DNA from: Megaleporinus macrocephalus
Taxonomy: Eukaryota; Chordata; Actinopteri; Characiformes; Anostomidae
Assembly: GCA_021613375.1 (NCBI GenBank)
Contig: CM038704.1
Location: 1,928,647-1,992,646, forward strand
Length of the DNA stretch: 64,000 nucleotides
Reading direction: 5' to 3'
Shown: one piece after another, positions 22,056 to 33,880 of the stretch
How the letters are laid out: each line of letters opens with the position of its first letter
Numbering within the stretch: the stretch's first letter is position 1
Made by a program: the position numbers and the translations under genes
The notes under the pieces: model-generated
What the model was told of the DNA's origin: nothing
The model's input: the letters and a program-made list of their open reading frames with translations, nothing else
Databases searched by the model: none

Positions 22056-22762
22056 CAGAGGTCACTAATAGGCGGACCGCGGTCCAGACCCAGACTTTGT
22101 CCAATGCGGACCCTCAGCGATAAACTATTGAGAGTGATTTAATTTTAAAGGTGTTTATTTTTTAAGCATTAAAATAATTTTGAGCGGTGGAACTCCTCTA
22201 ATCTTTACGGTATACGGGCTTTGCGGCGCAGTAACCTCACAGACCAATCACGTGCGTTGTAAGATCACCAAAGGCTCCTCAGCCAATCAGATCTGCGCAC
22301 ACAGGCGAGGTACGAAGCGAGAAGTAGCAGTCAGAAAGTAAAGCAGTCCAGAGAAAGAATGACATGCTCTAAAAAAGAAAACGTGAAACTCAAGTGTTTA
22401 AATCGGGAACGAAGAGACGTATATATTTATTCTTCACAGGCGTCTCCAAACCAACAGGTCCAGATGTGAAACTGAGTTAACCAGAAGATGCTGCTTTATT
22501 TACTGTTTCTATAAATAAACAATTTATAGAAACAGTAACAAAACAAAAAAACATTTATTATTAGTTTATAAATAATGAATTCAGTTCAGTATTTAAACAG
22601 TAAATCTACTGAAATATACTGAACGGTATGTGTGGTGTGTTGGTGTTTCAGTAGCTGATGGTATGAGATGCTGATACTAGACTACTTCAGTAAACAGGAT
22701 ACACCACTGAATCAGAACACACGTTAGAAATGATGATGGTCCGGACCAGCCTGAGGAGGTCT
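22056..22762. mobile_element. hAT-like remnant (CAGAGGTCACTAATAGGCGG end)
   Basis: The left terminus CAGAGGTCACTAATAGGCGG, followed by 'accgcggtccagaccca', is a familiar fish hAT-type end. 'ggtccggaccagcctgagga' near 22740 is consistent with the subterminal region of the other end. It then merges into the 39-bp array, so the right boundary is unresolved. No transposase frame remains. Confidence 0.5.
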
Positions 22763-24213
22763 CCTCTAACTGGACTTACTGACTCTAATTAAACACCCCT
22801 GTTCTAGCTGGACTTACTGACTCTAATTAAACACCCCTGTTCTAGCTGGACTTACTGACTCTAATTAAACACCCCTGTTCTAGCTGGACTTACTGACTCT
22901 ATTTAAACACCCCTGTTCTAACTGGGACCGTACTGACTCTAATTAAACAGGCCCTGCTCTAACTGGACCGTACTGACTCTAATTATAACACCCCTGCTCT
23001 AAACTGGACCTTACTGATCTAATTAAACCACCCCATGCTCTAACTGGACCTTACTGACTCTAATTTAAATACCCCTGCTCTAACTGGACCGTTACTGACT
23101 CTAATTAAACACCCTTGCTTCTAACTGGACCGTACTGACTCTAATTAAACACCCCTGCTCTAACATGGACCGTACTGACTCTAATTAAACACTCCTGCTC
23201 TAACTGGACCGTACGGTCTAGTTATATTAAACACTCCTGCTCTAACTGGACCGTACTGACTCTAATTAAAACACCCCTGCCTCTAACTGGACCGTACTGA
23301 CTCTAATTAAACAGCCTGCTCTAATGGACCGTACTGGGACTCTAATTAAACACCCTGCTCTAACTGGACCGTACTGACTCTAATTAAACACCCCTGCTCT
23401 AACTGGACCGTACTGACTCTAATTAAACACCCCTGCTCTAACTGGACCTTACTGACTCTAATTAAATACCCCTGCTCTAACTGGACCGTACTGACTCTAA
23501 TTAAACACCCCTGCTCTAACTGGACCGTACTGACTCTAATTAAACACCCCTGCTCTAACTGGACCGTACTGACTCTAATTAAACACTCCTGCTCTAACTG
23601 GACCGTACGGTCTAGTTAATTAAACACTCCTGCTCTAACTGGACCGTACTGACTCTAATTAAACACCCCTGCTCTAAGTGGACCTTACAGAACTCTAATT
23701 AAACACCCCTGCTCTAACTGGACCGTACTGACTCTAATTAAACACCCCTGCTCTAACTGGACCGTACTGACTCTAATTAAACACCCCTGCTCTAACTGGA
23801 CCGTACTGACTCTAATTAAACACCCCTGCTCTAACTGGACCGTACTGACTCTGATTAAACACTCCTGCTCTAACTGGACCGTACTGACTCTAATTAAACA
23901 CCCCTGCTCTAACTGGACCGTACTGACTCTAATTAAACAGCCCTGCTCTAACTGGACCGTACTGACTCTAATTAAACACTCCTGCTCTAACTGGACCGTA
24001 CTGACTCTGATTAAACACTCCTGCTCTAACTGGACCGTACTGACTCTAATTAAACACCCCTGCTCTAACTGGACCGTACTGACTCTAATTAAACACCCTG
24101 CTCTAACTGGACCGTACTGACTCTAATTAAACACCCCTCCTCTAACTGGACCGTACTGACTCTAATTAAATACCCCTGCTCTAACTGGACCTTACTGACT
24201 CTAATTAAACACC
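22763..24213 (+). repeat. 39-bp minisatellite, about 37 units
   Basis: Unit: 'ctgactctaattaaacaccc' plus 'ctgctctaactggaccgta'. Early units read 'ctagctggactta', later ones 'ctaactggaccgta'. Units between about 22920 and 23345 carry many single-base insertions and deletions, whereas those after 23345 are regular. A minus-strand frame at its right end (24316-24089, unit LIRVSTVQLEQGC) is a by-product of 39 being 13 codons. Confidence 0.92.
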
Positions 24214-25687
24214 CCTGGTCTGAAGGAACCCTGGCTTGAGCCCCACCTGTCTGAGGTACCGCTGTAAGAGCTAGAACCCTTTTAGCCGTGTTACTGTTAA
24301 GAGTGTAATGTCTCACTCTGACGTGCGGAGCTCTGTGTGTGGGTTAAGCAGCGCTGTAACTGATTGCTGATACTTTAGATGATTTCTGTTTTGACAGACG
24401 TGCGGCCGCCGTTCTGCCGGTTATGTAAATAAGGATATTAACGGCGCTCTCTGCCTCCGGAGGGGAATTTTTTACCCTCCATTTTTCCCTTCCCCACCGG
24501 TTAAAGGCTCTATTCCTGAAAAATGACACATTAACCCGGAAGCCGAGCTTTAGCCCTCGTATAATTTTCCCATAAATGGCGAAACGTTTAAGTGAGGAAA
24601 GGAGGTATTAGACCACACGTCGATGAATGGGCCCCCGGTAGCACTGACATCACTTTCCCAACAAAAGACCAGGAAGAGAGGCCGGGATGGAGGAGGTAGA
24701 GGAGGAGGAGGAGGAGAGAGGACGAAGAGCAAGAACTTCCTTCCTCCGGGGTCACGGACGCCACCGCCGCGTGCAAGCAAGCAAGCCCGCAAGCCCATGA
24801 CTGACAATAGCCGAGAGACTAATGGTGGAGGCCGCTCCACACAGCACAAACCCCTCGCGTAGAGGGTCCAAACCGGGCGGGTGGGCCGAGGTGGGGGCGG
24901 ATAAATAATAGTTATTAAATTGATTGCGGTCATAATCTCGTAAAATATGTGTCGGGAAAATTATCCGCTGTTCGATTAACACATAACACGGGTGTCAAAT
25001 CCGCAATAAAACCCTGATCAATAAAACAATAACCATGTTGTTAAAAGCAGGAGCTGAGAGGTGTGGCAGGCTGCGCGTTTCAGGGGTGAGCAACCCTTTT
25101 AATAGAAACGGATTTCATCTTTCCACCGTGTCACCTAAATCACCGCAATGTTTGTGTATACAATTATAATAAGATAATAAATTGTGCCAATGGATGGATT
25201 ACGGACGCTCTCTCCGACCCCATCTGTCAGCCGCTGTCGCCGGCCCGGAAAATGCATGTCTAACAATCTGTTGATTACGCTCTGTCAGGGGGGGAAACAG
25301 AGGCTAAAGCCTGGAGGACGGCTCTGGCACAATGCGTTACTTTAACCCGTTGCAACGCCCGAATCGATAAAGGCTGCGGCGGTAATGACTGCAATTAATG
25401 AGACTGCTTAAATCTGTATCTGAGAAAGCGATCATATCTGCGCGCCGTTTAATGAAGGGTTCGTTACTTCATCGCCCGGGCTCGCGCTCTCGCGCCGCTT
25501 TCTCTTATTAATTGGGCTTTTGTCTTTGAAAAGTACCGGCTCATTGATTCTGAAGTGTATCAAATGCCAGGCGCCGCGCCGGGCCAGTATGTTGTCAACG
25601 TCCGCGAAGAGTGTGTCTTATTCTTCTACATGGAGGAGCTTCTCTTCTGCTGTACAGGCTTCATTCTGCAGTGCTTACATACAGGGT
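24214..25687. other. Long unique island, candidate regulatory cluster
   Basis: About 1.4 kb of complex sequence with little repeat content. 24600-24870 is purine-rich then CpG-rich ('ggtcacggacgccaccgccg'). 24880-25560 mixes AT-rich cores ('gttattaaattgattgcggt', 'caatctgttgattacgctct', 'ttattaattgggcttttgtc') with CpG-rich stretches ('cgcccgggctcgcgctctcg'). Open frames of up to 127 residues exist on both strands over the purine-rich part but are proline/serine or arginine/glycine low complexity. I see no exon signals. This is the strongest candidate enhancer region in the window by appearance. Confidence 0.42.
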
Positions 25688-25700
25688 GGGGGGGGGGGGG
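25688..25700 (+). repeat. G homopolymer (13 G)
   Basis: Uninterrupted run of 13 G preceded by GGGT. Its length is likely to be variable or error-prone in sequencing. Confidence 0.9.
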
Positions 25701-25800
25701 TAGGCCTGCTTTCAGAGGTCAGCGACCCCCTTATACCACCACTCATACTCATCAGATCCTTGTCGCTTTGGTCTGTGCAGGAGAGACCACCTTTCTTTAA

Positions 25801-27260
25801 CCGTTTAGACATAATATCAAAAACACCTCCTTGTGTGTATCAGCTCCACTGGCCATACAGGAGCTCCACTTACAGACTGTAGTTCATCTGATTCTCTGTA
25901 TACTTTATTACTCTGTTCTTTAATGACAGGACCCCCACAGGACCACCACAGAGCAGATACTATTAGGGAGGTGGGTCATTCTCAGCACTGCAGTGACACT
26001 GACATGCTGGTGTGAGTGAATCAGACACAGCAGTGCTGCTGCTGGAGTGTTTAAACACTGTGTCCACTCACTGTCCACTCTATTAGACACTCCTACTACT
26101 TGCTGGTCCACCTTGTAGATGTTAAGTCAGAGACAGTAGCTCATCTGCTGCTGCACAGTTTGTGTTCCTCTAGTTCTTCATCAGTGGACACAGGACCCGC
26201 CCACAGGACACTGCTGTCTGGATAGTTTTGGTTGGTGGACGATTCTCAGTCCAGCAGAGACACTGAGGGTGTTTAAACACTCCAGCAGCAGCAGCACTGC
26301 TGTGTCTGGTCCACTCACACCAGCACAACACACACACACTAACACACCACCACCACGTCAGTGTCACTGCAGTGCTGAGAATGACCCACCTCCCTAATAG
26401 TACCTGCTCTGTGGGGGTCCTGTGGGGGTCCTGATCATTAAAGAACAGAGTAATAAAGTATACAGAGAATCAGATGAACTACAGTCTGTAAGTGGAGCTC
26501 CTGTATGGTCAGTGGAGCTGATTCAGTGGACAGTGAGTGGAGGTCCTGTATGGTCAGTGGAGCTGATACAGTGGACAGTGAGTGGAGGTCCTGTATGGTC
26601 AGTGGAGCTGATACAGTGGACAGTGAGTGGAGGTCCTGTATGGTCAGTGGAGCTGGATACAGTGGACAGTGAGTGGAGGTCCTGTATGGTCAGTGGAGCT
26701 GATACAGTGGACAGTGAGTGGAGCTCCTGTATGGTCAGTGGAGCTGATACAGTGTGACAGTGAGTGGAGGTCCTGTATGGTCAGTGGAGCTGATACAGTG
26801 GACAGTGAGTGGAGGTCCTGTATGGTCAGTGGAGCTGATACAGTGGACAGTGAGTGGAGGTCCTGTATGGTCAGTGGAGCTGATACAGTGGACAGTGAGT
26901 GGAGGTCCTGTATGGTCAGTGGAGCTGATACAGTGACAGTGAGTGGAGGTCCTGTATGGTCAGTGGAGCTGATACAGTGGACAGTGAGTGGAGGTCCTGT
27001 ATGGTCAGTGGAGCTGATACAGTGGACAGTGAGTGGAGGTCCTGTATGGTCAGTGGAGCTGATACAGTGGACAGTGAGTGGAGGGTCCTGTATGGTCAGT
27101 GGAGCTGATACAGTGGACAGTGAGTGGAGGTCCTGTATGGTCAGTGGAGCTGATACAGTGGACAGTGAGTGGAGGTCCTGTATGGTCAGTGGAGCTGATA
27201 CAGTGGACAGAGTGAGTGGAGATAAAAGGAGGTGATTTTAATGTTATGGCTGATCAGTGC
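25801..27260. mobile_element. Near-palindromic fish DNA transposon, non-autonomous
   Basis: The left end 'agacataatatcaaaaacac' with CTCC and the right end 'ggaggtgattttaatgttat' with 'ggctgatcagtgc' are matching inverted ends. Inside, arms of over 200 bp are near-perfect inverted repeats (about 25835-26060 against 26275-26520), including 'gggaggtgggtcattctcag' and 'cactgcagtgacactgacat'. The centre (26060-26275) is itself palindrome-rich. This is a very abundant otophysan repeat type with no protein. The right arm is lengthened by a 45-bp array. Confidence 0.8.
26515..27225 (+). repeat. 45-bp minisatellite inside a transposon arm, about 16 units
   Basis: Unit: 'agtggacagtgagtggaggt' plus 'cctgtatggtcagtggagct' plus 'gatac'. 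A single unexpanded relative sits in the left arm (25835-25870). Most units are nearly identical; a few have 1-bp changes (extra G at 26654, missing G near 26936, extra G near 27083). The open frame of 202 residues (unit VSGGPVWSVELIQWT) exists only because 45 is divisible by three. Confidence 0.92.
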
Positions 27261-27271
27261 AAATGCACAGA

Positions 27272-28589
27272 CAGTGATGCCTGAAAGTTTGTGAAACCTA
27301 TAATTTGACCTAAAACTTAATCAGTCCTAAAAGTAGACGAAAGAGAACCAAAATAAAAAATGAGACAAAAATATCAGCCTCTGTAGTTTATTTATTCAGG
27401 AAAATGATCCGGTGAGGGTAAAAGTGTGTGAAACTCGAGGATTATCAGTTAATCTGAAGGTGAAATTAGAATCTGGTGTTTCTGGTGAATCAGTGAGATG
27501 ATGATCAGGTGTGATTCCTGTTTTATTTAAAGACTGAGATTAAAGTTTGATCTTCAGAACACAAGCTTGTGCAAGTGTATCAGCACCAACACGGGAGACG
27601 CTGAGGAACTCAGCTTGATGCTAATCAGGCCGGAATCATCTCTACCGAGTTTGGTACAAAAAATGAATAAAAGAAATTCAGGACCCTCATTACCCCCCAA
27701 GGAGTGGTCCACCAACAAAGATCACTACAAGAGCAGTCTGTGCGGTCACAAAGGAACCCAAGAGAACTTCTAAGCAGCTCAAGGCCACCGCGACTAATGC
27801 TAATGTTTATGAGTCAGGAGAACACTGTCCAACATTGGTGTGCACGGCAGGAGAAACTTATTGACCATCTACAGTTTGCTAAAGATCACATGGATGAGCC
27901 AAGGGCTATTGGAACAACGTTTTGTGGACTGATGTGACCAAAAAAAGATATTTTCCTTTTAAATGAGAACCTTTATATCTGGAGAAAAGAAAACACTGCA
28001 TTCCAGCATAAAACCGTTATCCCATCTGTGAAACATGGTGGTGGTAGTATCAGGTTAGGGCCTGTTTTGCTCAGGACGGCTCACAATCATAGATGGAACA
28101 ATGGGTTCTGAATTATGCAGTTCTAAACAATTTCAAAGAAAAATATCAGGACGTCTGTTTGTGAACTGGATCTCAGGAGAGTGTGGGTCCTGCAGCAGGA
28201 CAACAACCATAAACACACAAGTGGTCCTACCAAAGAGGAATAGAGTTAATTTGTGGAGTAAGCAGTTAATGTGAGGAAACCCACCAACATCCCAGAGCTG
28301 GAGCTGTTCTGTTCGGAGTGCCGGGATAGAACTCCTCCGAGCTGATGTTCAGGATCTACAGTTATTACCGAACAAGAGAATCACAGCAGAAGCAGATACT
28401 GATATTACAGCTTCACATACTTTTACCCCTCTCAGACATAAACACTGACTATTTACATCAATAAATACATTTTGTTATCAGGTTCTCTTGATCTACACAC
28501 AGTATGTGTGCATTTGATTAAGTTTTATGTTAAATTTATGCAGAAATATAGAGAATTTTAAAGGATTCACAAACTTTTAAGCACCACTG
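27272..28589 (+). pseudogene. Tc1/mariner-like element with decayed transposase
   Basis: Ends CAGTGATGCCTGAAAGTTTG and 'caaacttttaagcaccactg' are imperfect inverted repeats about 1.32 kb apart, a normal length for a Tc1-like element. The right flank TA is kept, the left is GA. Plus-strand fragments recall Tc1 transposase: AKDHMDEP before a lost W-type segment near 27880-27910, then CGLM ending in a stop at 27937, and further on KHGGGS near 28031. Multiple stops and frameshifts make it non-functional. The catalytic acidic triad cannot be read in one frame. Confidence 0.75.
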
Positions 28590-28599
28590 TGTAACGGTG

Positions 28600-28840
28600 A
28601 GGCATTCATTTCAAACTATACTGTATGTACATGTATGTTATGTACAGTACATAGTCAACTTTAATGCTTTATTGGACATAATATACTTCACTCACATAAG
28701 GCATGGATTATTATTTATATTATTAAGTTTATTTATGTTTTGATACTAAATAATAGCTCCCATCACCTCCCCTGTAAACAACATCTGAACCATTTCCCAC
28801 CATGTACCCTTATCTCAACGACCAAATAAAATACAATTAC
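28600..28840. other. AT-rich spacer
   Basis: Contains 'tgtacatgtatgttatgtac' palindromic AT-rich sequence. No coding evidence. Confidence 0.4.
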
Positions 28841-29640
28841 ATTGTTGTTTTTTTCTAGTTAAACTATTTCATTTAATGGAAACTTTGGCTATCTGAACCA
28901 GAATCTCCACCCAAAACTTCAGAATCTCCAATTACCGCCCTAATAATGTACTTAAAGACTCTTTCTCTAAGTGGGCTCATAATGAAGAACCAGGAGCACT
29001 CTTTTAGCACGGAGACACGTTGGAATCACTTTCATGTCACATTAATTTCCAGCCAAATATGAAAGTATTTATCGGCGTGCATTTACGTGAAATCACTCAA
29101 AGGGAAGTCGTTCATTCAAAAAATGACTCTTTGTCAGGGACATGTTCATCTGACCGGCTTAATTGTCTGACAATTAAAAAGGGAATATTTGGTAACTATT
29201 ATGGTAATCGCCGTCACTGGAGGTGGGGATTTTCTGAGGACGGTTAATTAACTGCAGTGATGCTCCACCAATGAAACCGCTGCTGCATTTAATTTGTGCC
29301 AAAGCGAGTCTGAGCGAGTTCTCTACGCCAGGAATATAAACCACAAGGTTCGCCAGCCCTTATACCTTCCACGACGCTCAGTAAATCATTCATATTATGG
29401 CGATCATGTCGTGTTGGGTTTTACAGAGTAATAACATCTGGAGAAATACACACCTGCATACGCGCTGTGCAGCCGTCCAGGGAATTATACTCTTCTACAC
29501 ACATTTCTTATCTTCTCTTCTTCACCACTGCAGCACCTTCAGTCCACAACTGTTTACAATACAATACAGTGATGATCATTAGAGGAGATTAGTGAACTCA
29601 GATCAGTCTCCATTACCACTGATCACCAAACTGTACATAC
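28841..29640. other. Unique island, candidate conserved regulatory element
   Basis: Complex sequence at 28900-29380 with 'tcatgtcacattaatttcca', 'ggcttaattgtctgacaatt', 'ggacggttaattaactgcag' and 'ctgcatttaatttgtgccaa'. It is dense in TAATT-type cores and free of recognised repeats. Small plus-strand frames (29020-29247, 29397-29582) lack domains. Typical of a developmental enhancer by look only. Confidence 0.4.
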
Positions 29641-29952
29641 ATATGGATGGATGGATAGATCAACAGACACACATATAGATAGATAGTTAGACAGATAGAT
29701 AGACAGACAAACTGTCAAACGGATAGATAGACAGACAGTCAGATAGATAGATAGACAGATGGACGGACGGATGAATGGATGGATGAGTAGACAGACAGAC
29801 AGTCAGATAGATAGACAGACGGACGGAAGGATGGAGACAGATAGACAGAGATAGATAGACGGATGGATAGATAGACGGATGGATGAATAGACAGACAGAC
29901 AGTCAGATAGATAGACAGACAGACAGATGGATGGAAGGATAGATAGACAGAC

Positions 29953-30008
<56 letters not shown>

Positions 30009-30012
30009 GGCC

Positions 30013-30076
<64 letters not shown>

Positions 30077-30210
30077 GGTCAGGTAGATAGATAGATGGCC
30101 AGATAGATAGATAGATAGATAGATGGTCAGATAGATAGATAGATGGTCAGACAGACAGATGGATGGAAGGATAGATAGATAGACAGACATATAGATAGAT
30201 AAACAGACAG

Positions 30211-30270
<60 letters not shown>

Positions 30271-30500
30271 GGTCAGGTAGATAGATAGATGGCCAGATAG
30301 ATAGATAGATAGATAGATGGTCAGATAGATAGATAGATAGATGGTCAGACAGACAGATGGATGGAAGGATAGATAGATAGACAGACAGACATATAGATAG
30401 ATAGATAGATAGATGGTCAGATAGATAGATAGATGGTCAGACAGACAGATGGATGGAAGGATAGATAGATAGACAGACATATAGATAGATAAACAGACAG

Positions 30501-30548
<48 letters not shown>

Positions 30549-30758
30549 GGTCAGGTAGATAGATAGATGGCCAGATAGATAGATAGATAGATAGATGGTC
30601 AGATAGATAGATAGATGGTCAGACAGACAGATGGATGGAAGGATAGATAGATAGACAGACAGACATATAGATAGATAGATAGATAAACAGACAGAGATAG
30701 ATAGATAGATGGAAAGATAGATAGATGGTCAGATAGATAGATAGATAGATAGATAGAT
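29641..30758 (+). repeat. GATA/GACA tetranucleotide block with higher-order units
   Basis: About 1.1 kb of GATA, GACA and GATG tetranucleotides. Longer composite units recur: 'ggtcagacagacagatggat' with 'ggaaggatagatagatagac' occurs near 30145, 30344, 30435 and 30615, with a main period near 290 bp. The minus strand reads as repetitive YLSIYLSI frames, which are not genes. Confidence 0.95.
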
Positions 30759-31340
30759 CAGTTGTTGTTTTGGTTCTTGGTTTTAGATGTAAATGAAGGG
30801 CTGATTGTTCGGTTAGGATGAACTAAATGTCTCTTTAGTTAAATCCTGAATTAAACGTTGTTTATGGAATGTTTTCTTTATCATTCATTCATATTTTATT
30901 CAGTCAGTTTACACGTCTGCCTGCTCTCAGTTCTCAGTTCCACTTCCTGTCAGTATTGATGCTCTAGCTGGTGTTTTTGATGTGTTCATGGAGTGGATTA
31001 TGGAGTCCTGCAGTCTTAGCAGGCAGAGCAAGTCACACGCTGAGCTCTAACATAGTCACTGGTCAATAATTCAATGAGTGAGGTCTATTGTCCAATTATA
31101 CACGTTATCAGAGGAGGCCTCCTCTCTCGTTAATGACCCAACTAAAGCAGCAATTAAACCCATGCACAGTGTGGGCACCAAATGATCTCTCTTCTCCTTG
31201 TGCCTAGCGGAGCATTGTGAATGAATCAGGTGGACTCAAGTGCCCCCAGATGCCAAATAACAAAATTTGAGGAGAGGAAGCACTGCGCGCTGTTCTCTCA
31301 GGCGCTGGGAAGCAGAGTATACGGTTCAGTTTTTTAAAAT
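30759..31340. other. Unique island, candidate conserved regulatory element
   Basis: 31030-31320 is complex and repeat-free, with 'ggtcaataattcaatgagtg', 'gtccaattatacacgttatc', 'ctctcgttaatgacccaact' and 'ccatgcacagtgtgggcacc'. No open frame covers the block. Its sharp contrast with the neighbouring GATA tract makes conservation plausible. Confidence 0.42.
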
Positions 31341-31870
31341 TAAGTGAAATTAGCACATATAAGGCAACATCATGCTTTTTTCCTGCAAATATTGTATTTT
31401 GTCTGTCCCGACCTTGTAAACCTCAGTACAGCTAATATCACGATACACGGCATGCGTAGCCCGGTACCATGATGCTGTATTTTAGCTGTATGGTCCAGTC
31501 TCAGGGGAGTTAGTGGAGCTGTGGTGGAGACAGTCCAGGTCAAGTAGAGATTCTCTGCACGGCTAAGCGTGTAAGAGCTGTAAGAAGTGCATACTTCAGT
31601 CCTCATTGTGAAGTGAGAGCTTAATTAGTGCAATCTGGGTGAGTAGCAGCAGCGTCACATATACCGCACCACTGATTCAAGACTTTCTCTCGGAGGACAC
31701 TTAAAAACGCCTGTGAGGCGTCTGCAGTAACACACTGCGCTGAGTTACGGGGTTCGAGGTTCAGAGCAAAACAAAAACTAACAATTGCTGGAGACGGACA
31801 GCAAAACCTTATCGCCATGGTGATCTATGGTACTGTATGCTCAGTACTGAACTGGACTGGGTCCCTAAAG
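31341..31870. other. Unique sequence, no gene recognised
   Basis: Two minus-strand frames (31606-31370 and 31818-31621) of 78 and 65 residues lie end to end but are separated by stops. They show no known domain and no clear splice sites. Confidence 0.35.
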
Positions 31871-32170
31871 AAATGCTCGTAATAAGGGTTTTGGTTAAAG
31901 TGAGTAAGTTTCTGGGTAAATCCTGTTCACCACACTGACAGTTATATAATGCTTATCGTCGCCATACAAACAAAAAACATGGCAACTTCACAGGAGAGAA
32001 CAAAAACTGTCTTTACTTACAGTGTAAGTCAATAAAAGCAGAATATTTACAGGTGATTTTGGAGCATTTCTATTGGTCCATACATGAACTTTCTTTTGCA
32101 GTGTAAACAACAACTATCATGTTTAAATGATATAGAACAATGAACAATGGAGATACTCTAGTTCTAAATT
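31871..32170. mobile_element. Fragment of the 4.1-kb-type hAT family
   Basis: 'ttacagtgtaagtcaataaa' and 'ggagcatttctattggtcca' match the interior of the hAT copy at 4116-4873 and the copies near 10.3, 40.5 and 41.7 kb. Confidence 0.5.

Positions 32171-32176
<6 letters not shown>

Positions 32177-32209
<33 letters not shown>
32177..32209 (+). repeat. (TA)n microsatellite
   Basis: About 16 uninterrupted TA units. Confidence 0.95.
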
Positions 32210-32215
<6 letters not shown>

Positions 32216-32925
32216 CCATCATTGCATGCATAAGGGGTCAGAATTCTGCAATCCCACTGTGTTTTGTAGCTCCACTAATACCTTCACCTACCTGTATACA
32301 GGTAAACTGTAACACTACCTTCACCTTCGTGTGTACAGGTAAACTGTAATACATTCATTAGTATGTCTTGGGGTAAGATGATTAGAGTTTATAGAGTTTA
32401 TAACATGAGTTTTCAAACAACAGTGGATGGGTGGTGGTGAGGCAGTGAGGGAGTTAAAAAGATGGTTGATTATACCAATTAAAAAGAAACAAATAAAAAA
32501 AATCTAAGGGCTGGACCACAGACGGCACCAAAGCAAAGAACATAGCAAAAGAAAACAAACCCAGTTTAACCAAATATATAACATCTTACCTAATAAAAAA
32601 ATAATATGAAAACCAAATAACTAACTGCACTAAACTTAGGCTAACAAATAAAACGACTCTAGAGTTCAAAGAAGTTGATCTGAACGCTCACTGTGAAGCT
32701 CTGCAGACTGATCTACTGAACGCAGTTAGGTGCTGTAGGCCAAGCTGTAAAGTGACCCATTCAAACTGCTCTGAAGAGGAAAATTCCTGTATTGATTTCC
32801 TGCTGGGTCACTGCGCCCTCTGATTGATGAACTACTGAACCGCGGTCACTTGAGGTGACACAACTGGGTGAGCACAAATGCTCGTTGGCCTTTTCCTCCT
32901 TTTGTTCAGCAACGTCTACTTTTCT
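32210..32925. other. Spacer, no gene recognised
   Basis: A short tandem pair occurs at 32280-32350 ('cacctgtatacaggtaaact' type, with 'caggtaaactgtaa' twice). The rest is unique and AT-rich without coding support. Confidence 0.35.
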
Positions 32926-32929
32926 GAAA

Positions 32930-33425
32930 AATCACCTGATCAGGTAGTTTAAAAGTCTCTATCTGATCAATAAGTGTCTGATCACCAGTAAGAACAGCAG
33001 ATCTGATTAGAACAGATGTAAATAATCAGACATACAATACAAAGTAACATGAATATGTTATTGTGAGAGAAGTAGATCAGATCTTGATCCAGTTTGAAGA
33101 ACAAAGTTAGGTTCCAGATTTCTCCTGGACGCCCCAGACATTGTATGAATGTGTTCAGTTCCTTCAGCAGCAAATCTTGATTTATCTTAATGAAGTACTG
33201 AGCAGTCAAAGCAGGGATTAGATGAGAACTGATAATAATACTGGGTTGTTTAGGAGAAGCTTGGAAAGGGTTAAATAAACACACTGACGTATGGAAAAGC
33301 ACTATTTACTCTATTAATACTGATTAATATTTAATAATAAAGTGTTTATAGGGTTTTTTTTAAATATAATTTATATATTATACTATATTATAGATGCCTT
33401 AAATGTCTGCACAGCACTGTATACC
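32930..33425 (-). mobile_element. Dispersed element, 'LGRPGEIWN' family, copy 1
   Basis: Shares over 300 bp with copies at 45640-46010, 48848-49300 and 56520-56757, including 'gatcaccagtaagaacagca', 'ctcctggacgccccagacat' and 'gatttatcttaatgaagtac'. The right end 'gtctgcacagcactgtata' resembles the reverse complement of the start of the 48.85-kb copy (GTACTGTACTGTAAAAGTCT), suggesting mariner/Tc1-type inverted ends. A minus-strand frame (33302-32982, 106 residues) includes NTFIQCLGRPGEIWNLTLF and is kept open in three copies. The element family is not identified. Confidence 0.65.
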
Positions 33426-33880
33426 CCAACTGGGTCTCAAAGCAGAACATCAGCTGCTGTGAAATGCTTCTGGTCTTGGAGAAGGTCTTTAATTTTGTCA
33501 GAAGAATCATTCAACCTAACGAGAAATTGCAGCAACTCAGCTTTTGTCAAAATACATTAATTATTCACTTCAGATCCATTACATTGTTTGTCCGGAGTCA
33601 TTAGACTGACTTCCAGTAAAAAAGCACAGCTAATCAAAATTAGACAGGTAAGGTTGGAAATGGCAGCGAGTTTGCTTCCATGCAATAAAATACAAATCTA
33701 AATCTGACTCACGTATACAAAACGAAATCTAATTTGCATTGAACATAAAAAACTACTTCTATGGTTTCTCTTTAGCTTAAATAGGATTTTCACCAAAACT
33801 CACTATAGGTCACGATACCAGAAGGTCATTGTGGGTGAAGCATGAACAGGTCAGTTCACTGTCTTTTGAATGTGCCTTAG
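33426..33880. other. Unique spacer
   Basis: Nothing recognised; no splice-supported frame. Confidence 0.35.

Noticed and set aside
24550..24933. Overlapping proline/serine-rich and Arg/Gly-rich frames
   Set aside because: Purine-rich low complexity; frames open on both strands at once, as expected without coding.
26422..27235. 111- and 202-residue repeat frames
   Set aside because: Produced by the 45-bp array inside a non-autonomous transposon.
27567..27937. Two small frames read as independent genes
   Set aside because: They lie within the Tc1-like element and are fragments of its broken transposase region.
29903..30480. YLSI-repeat frames on the minus strand
   Set aside because: Translation of GATA tetranucleotides.
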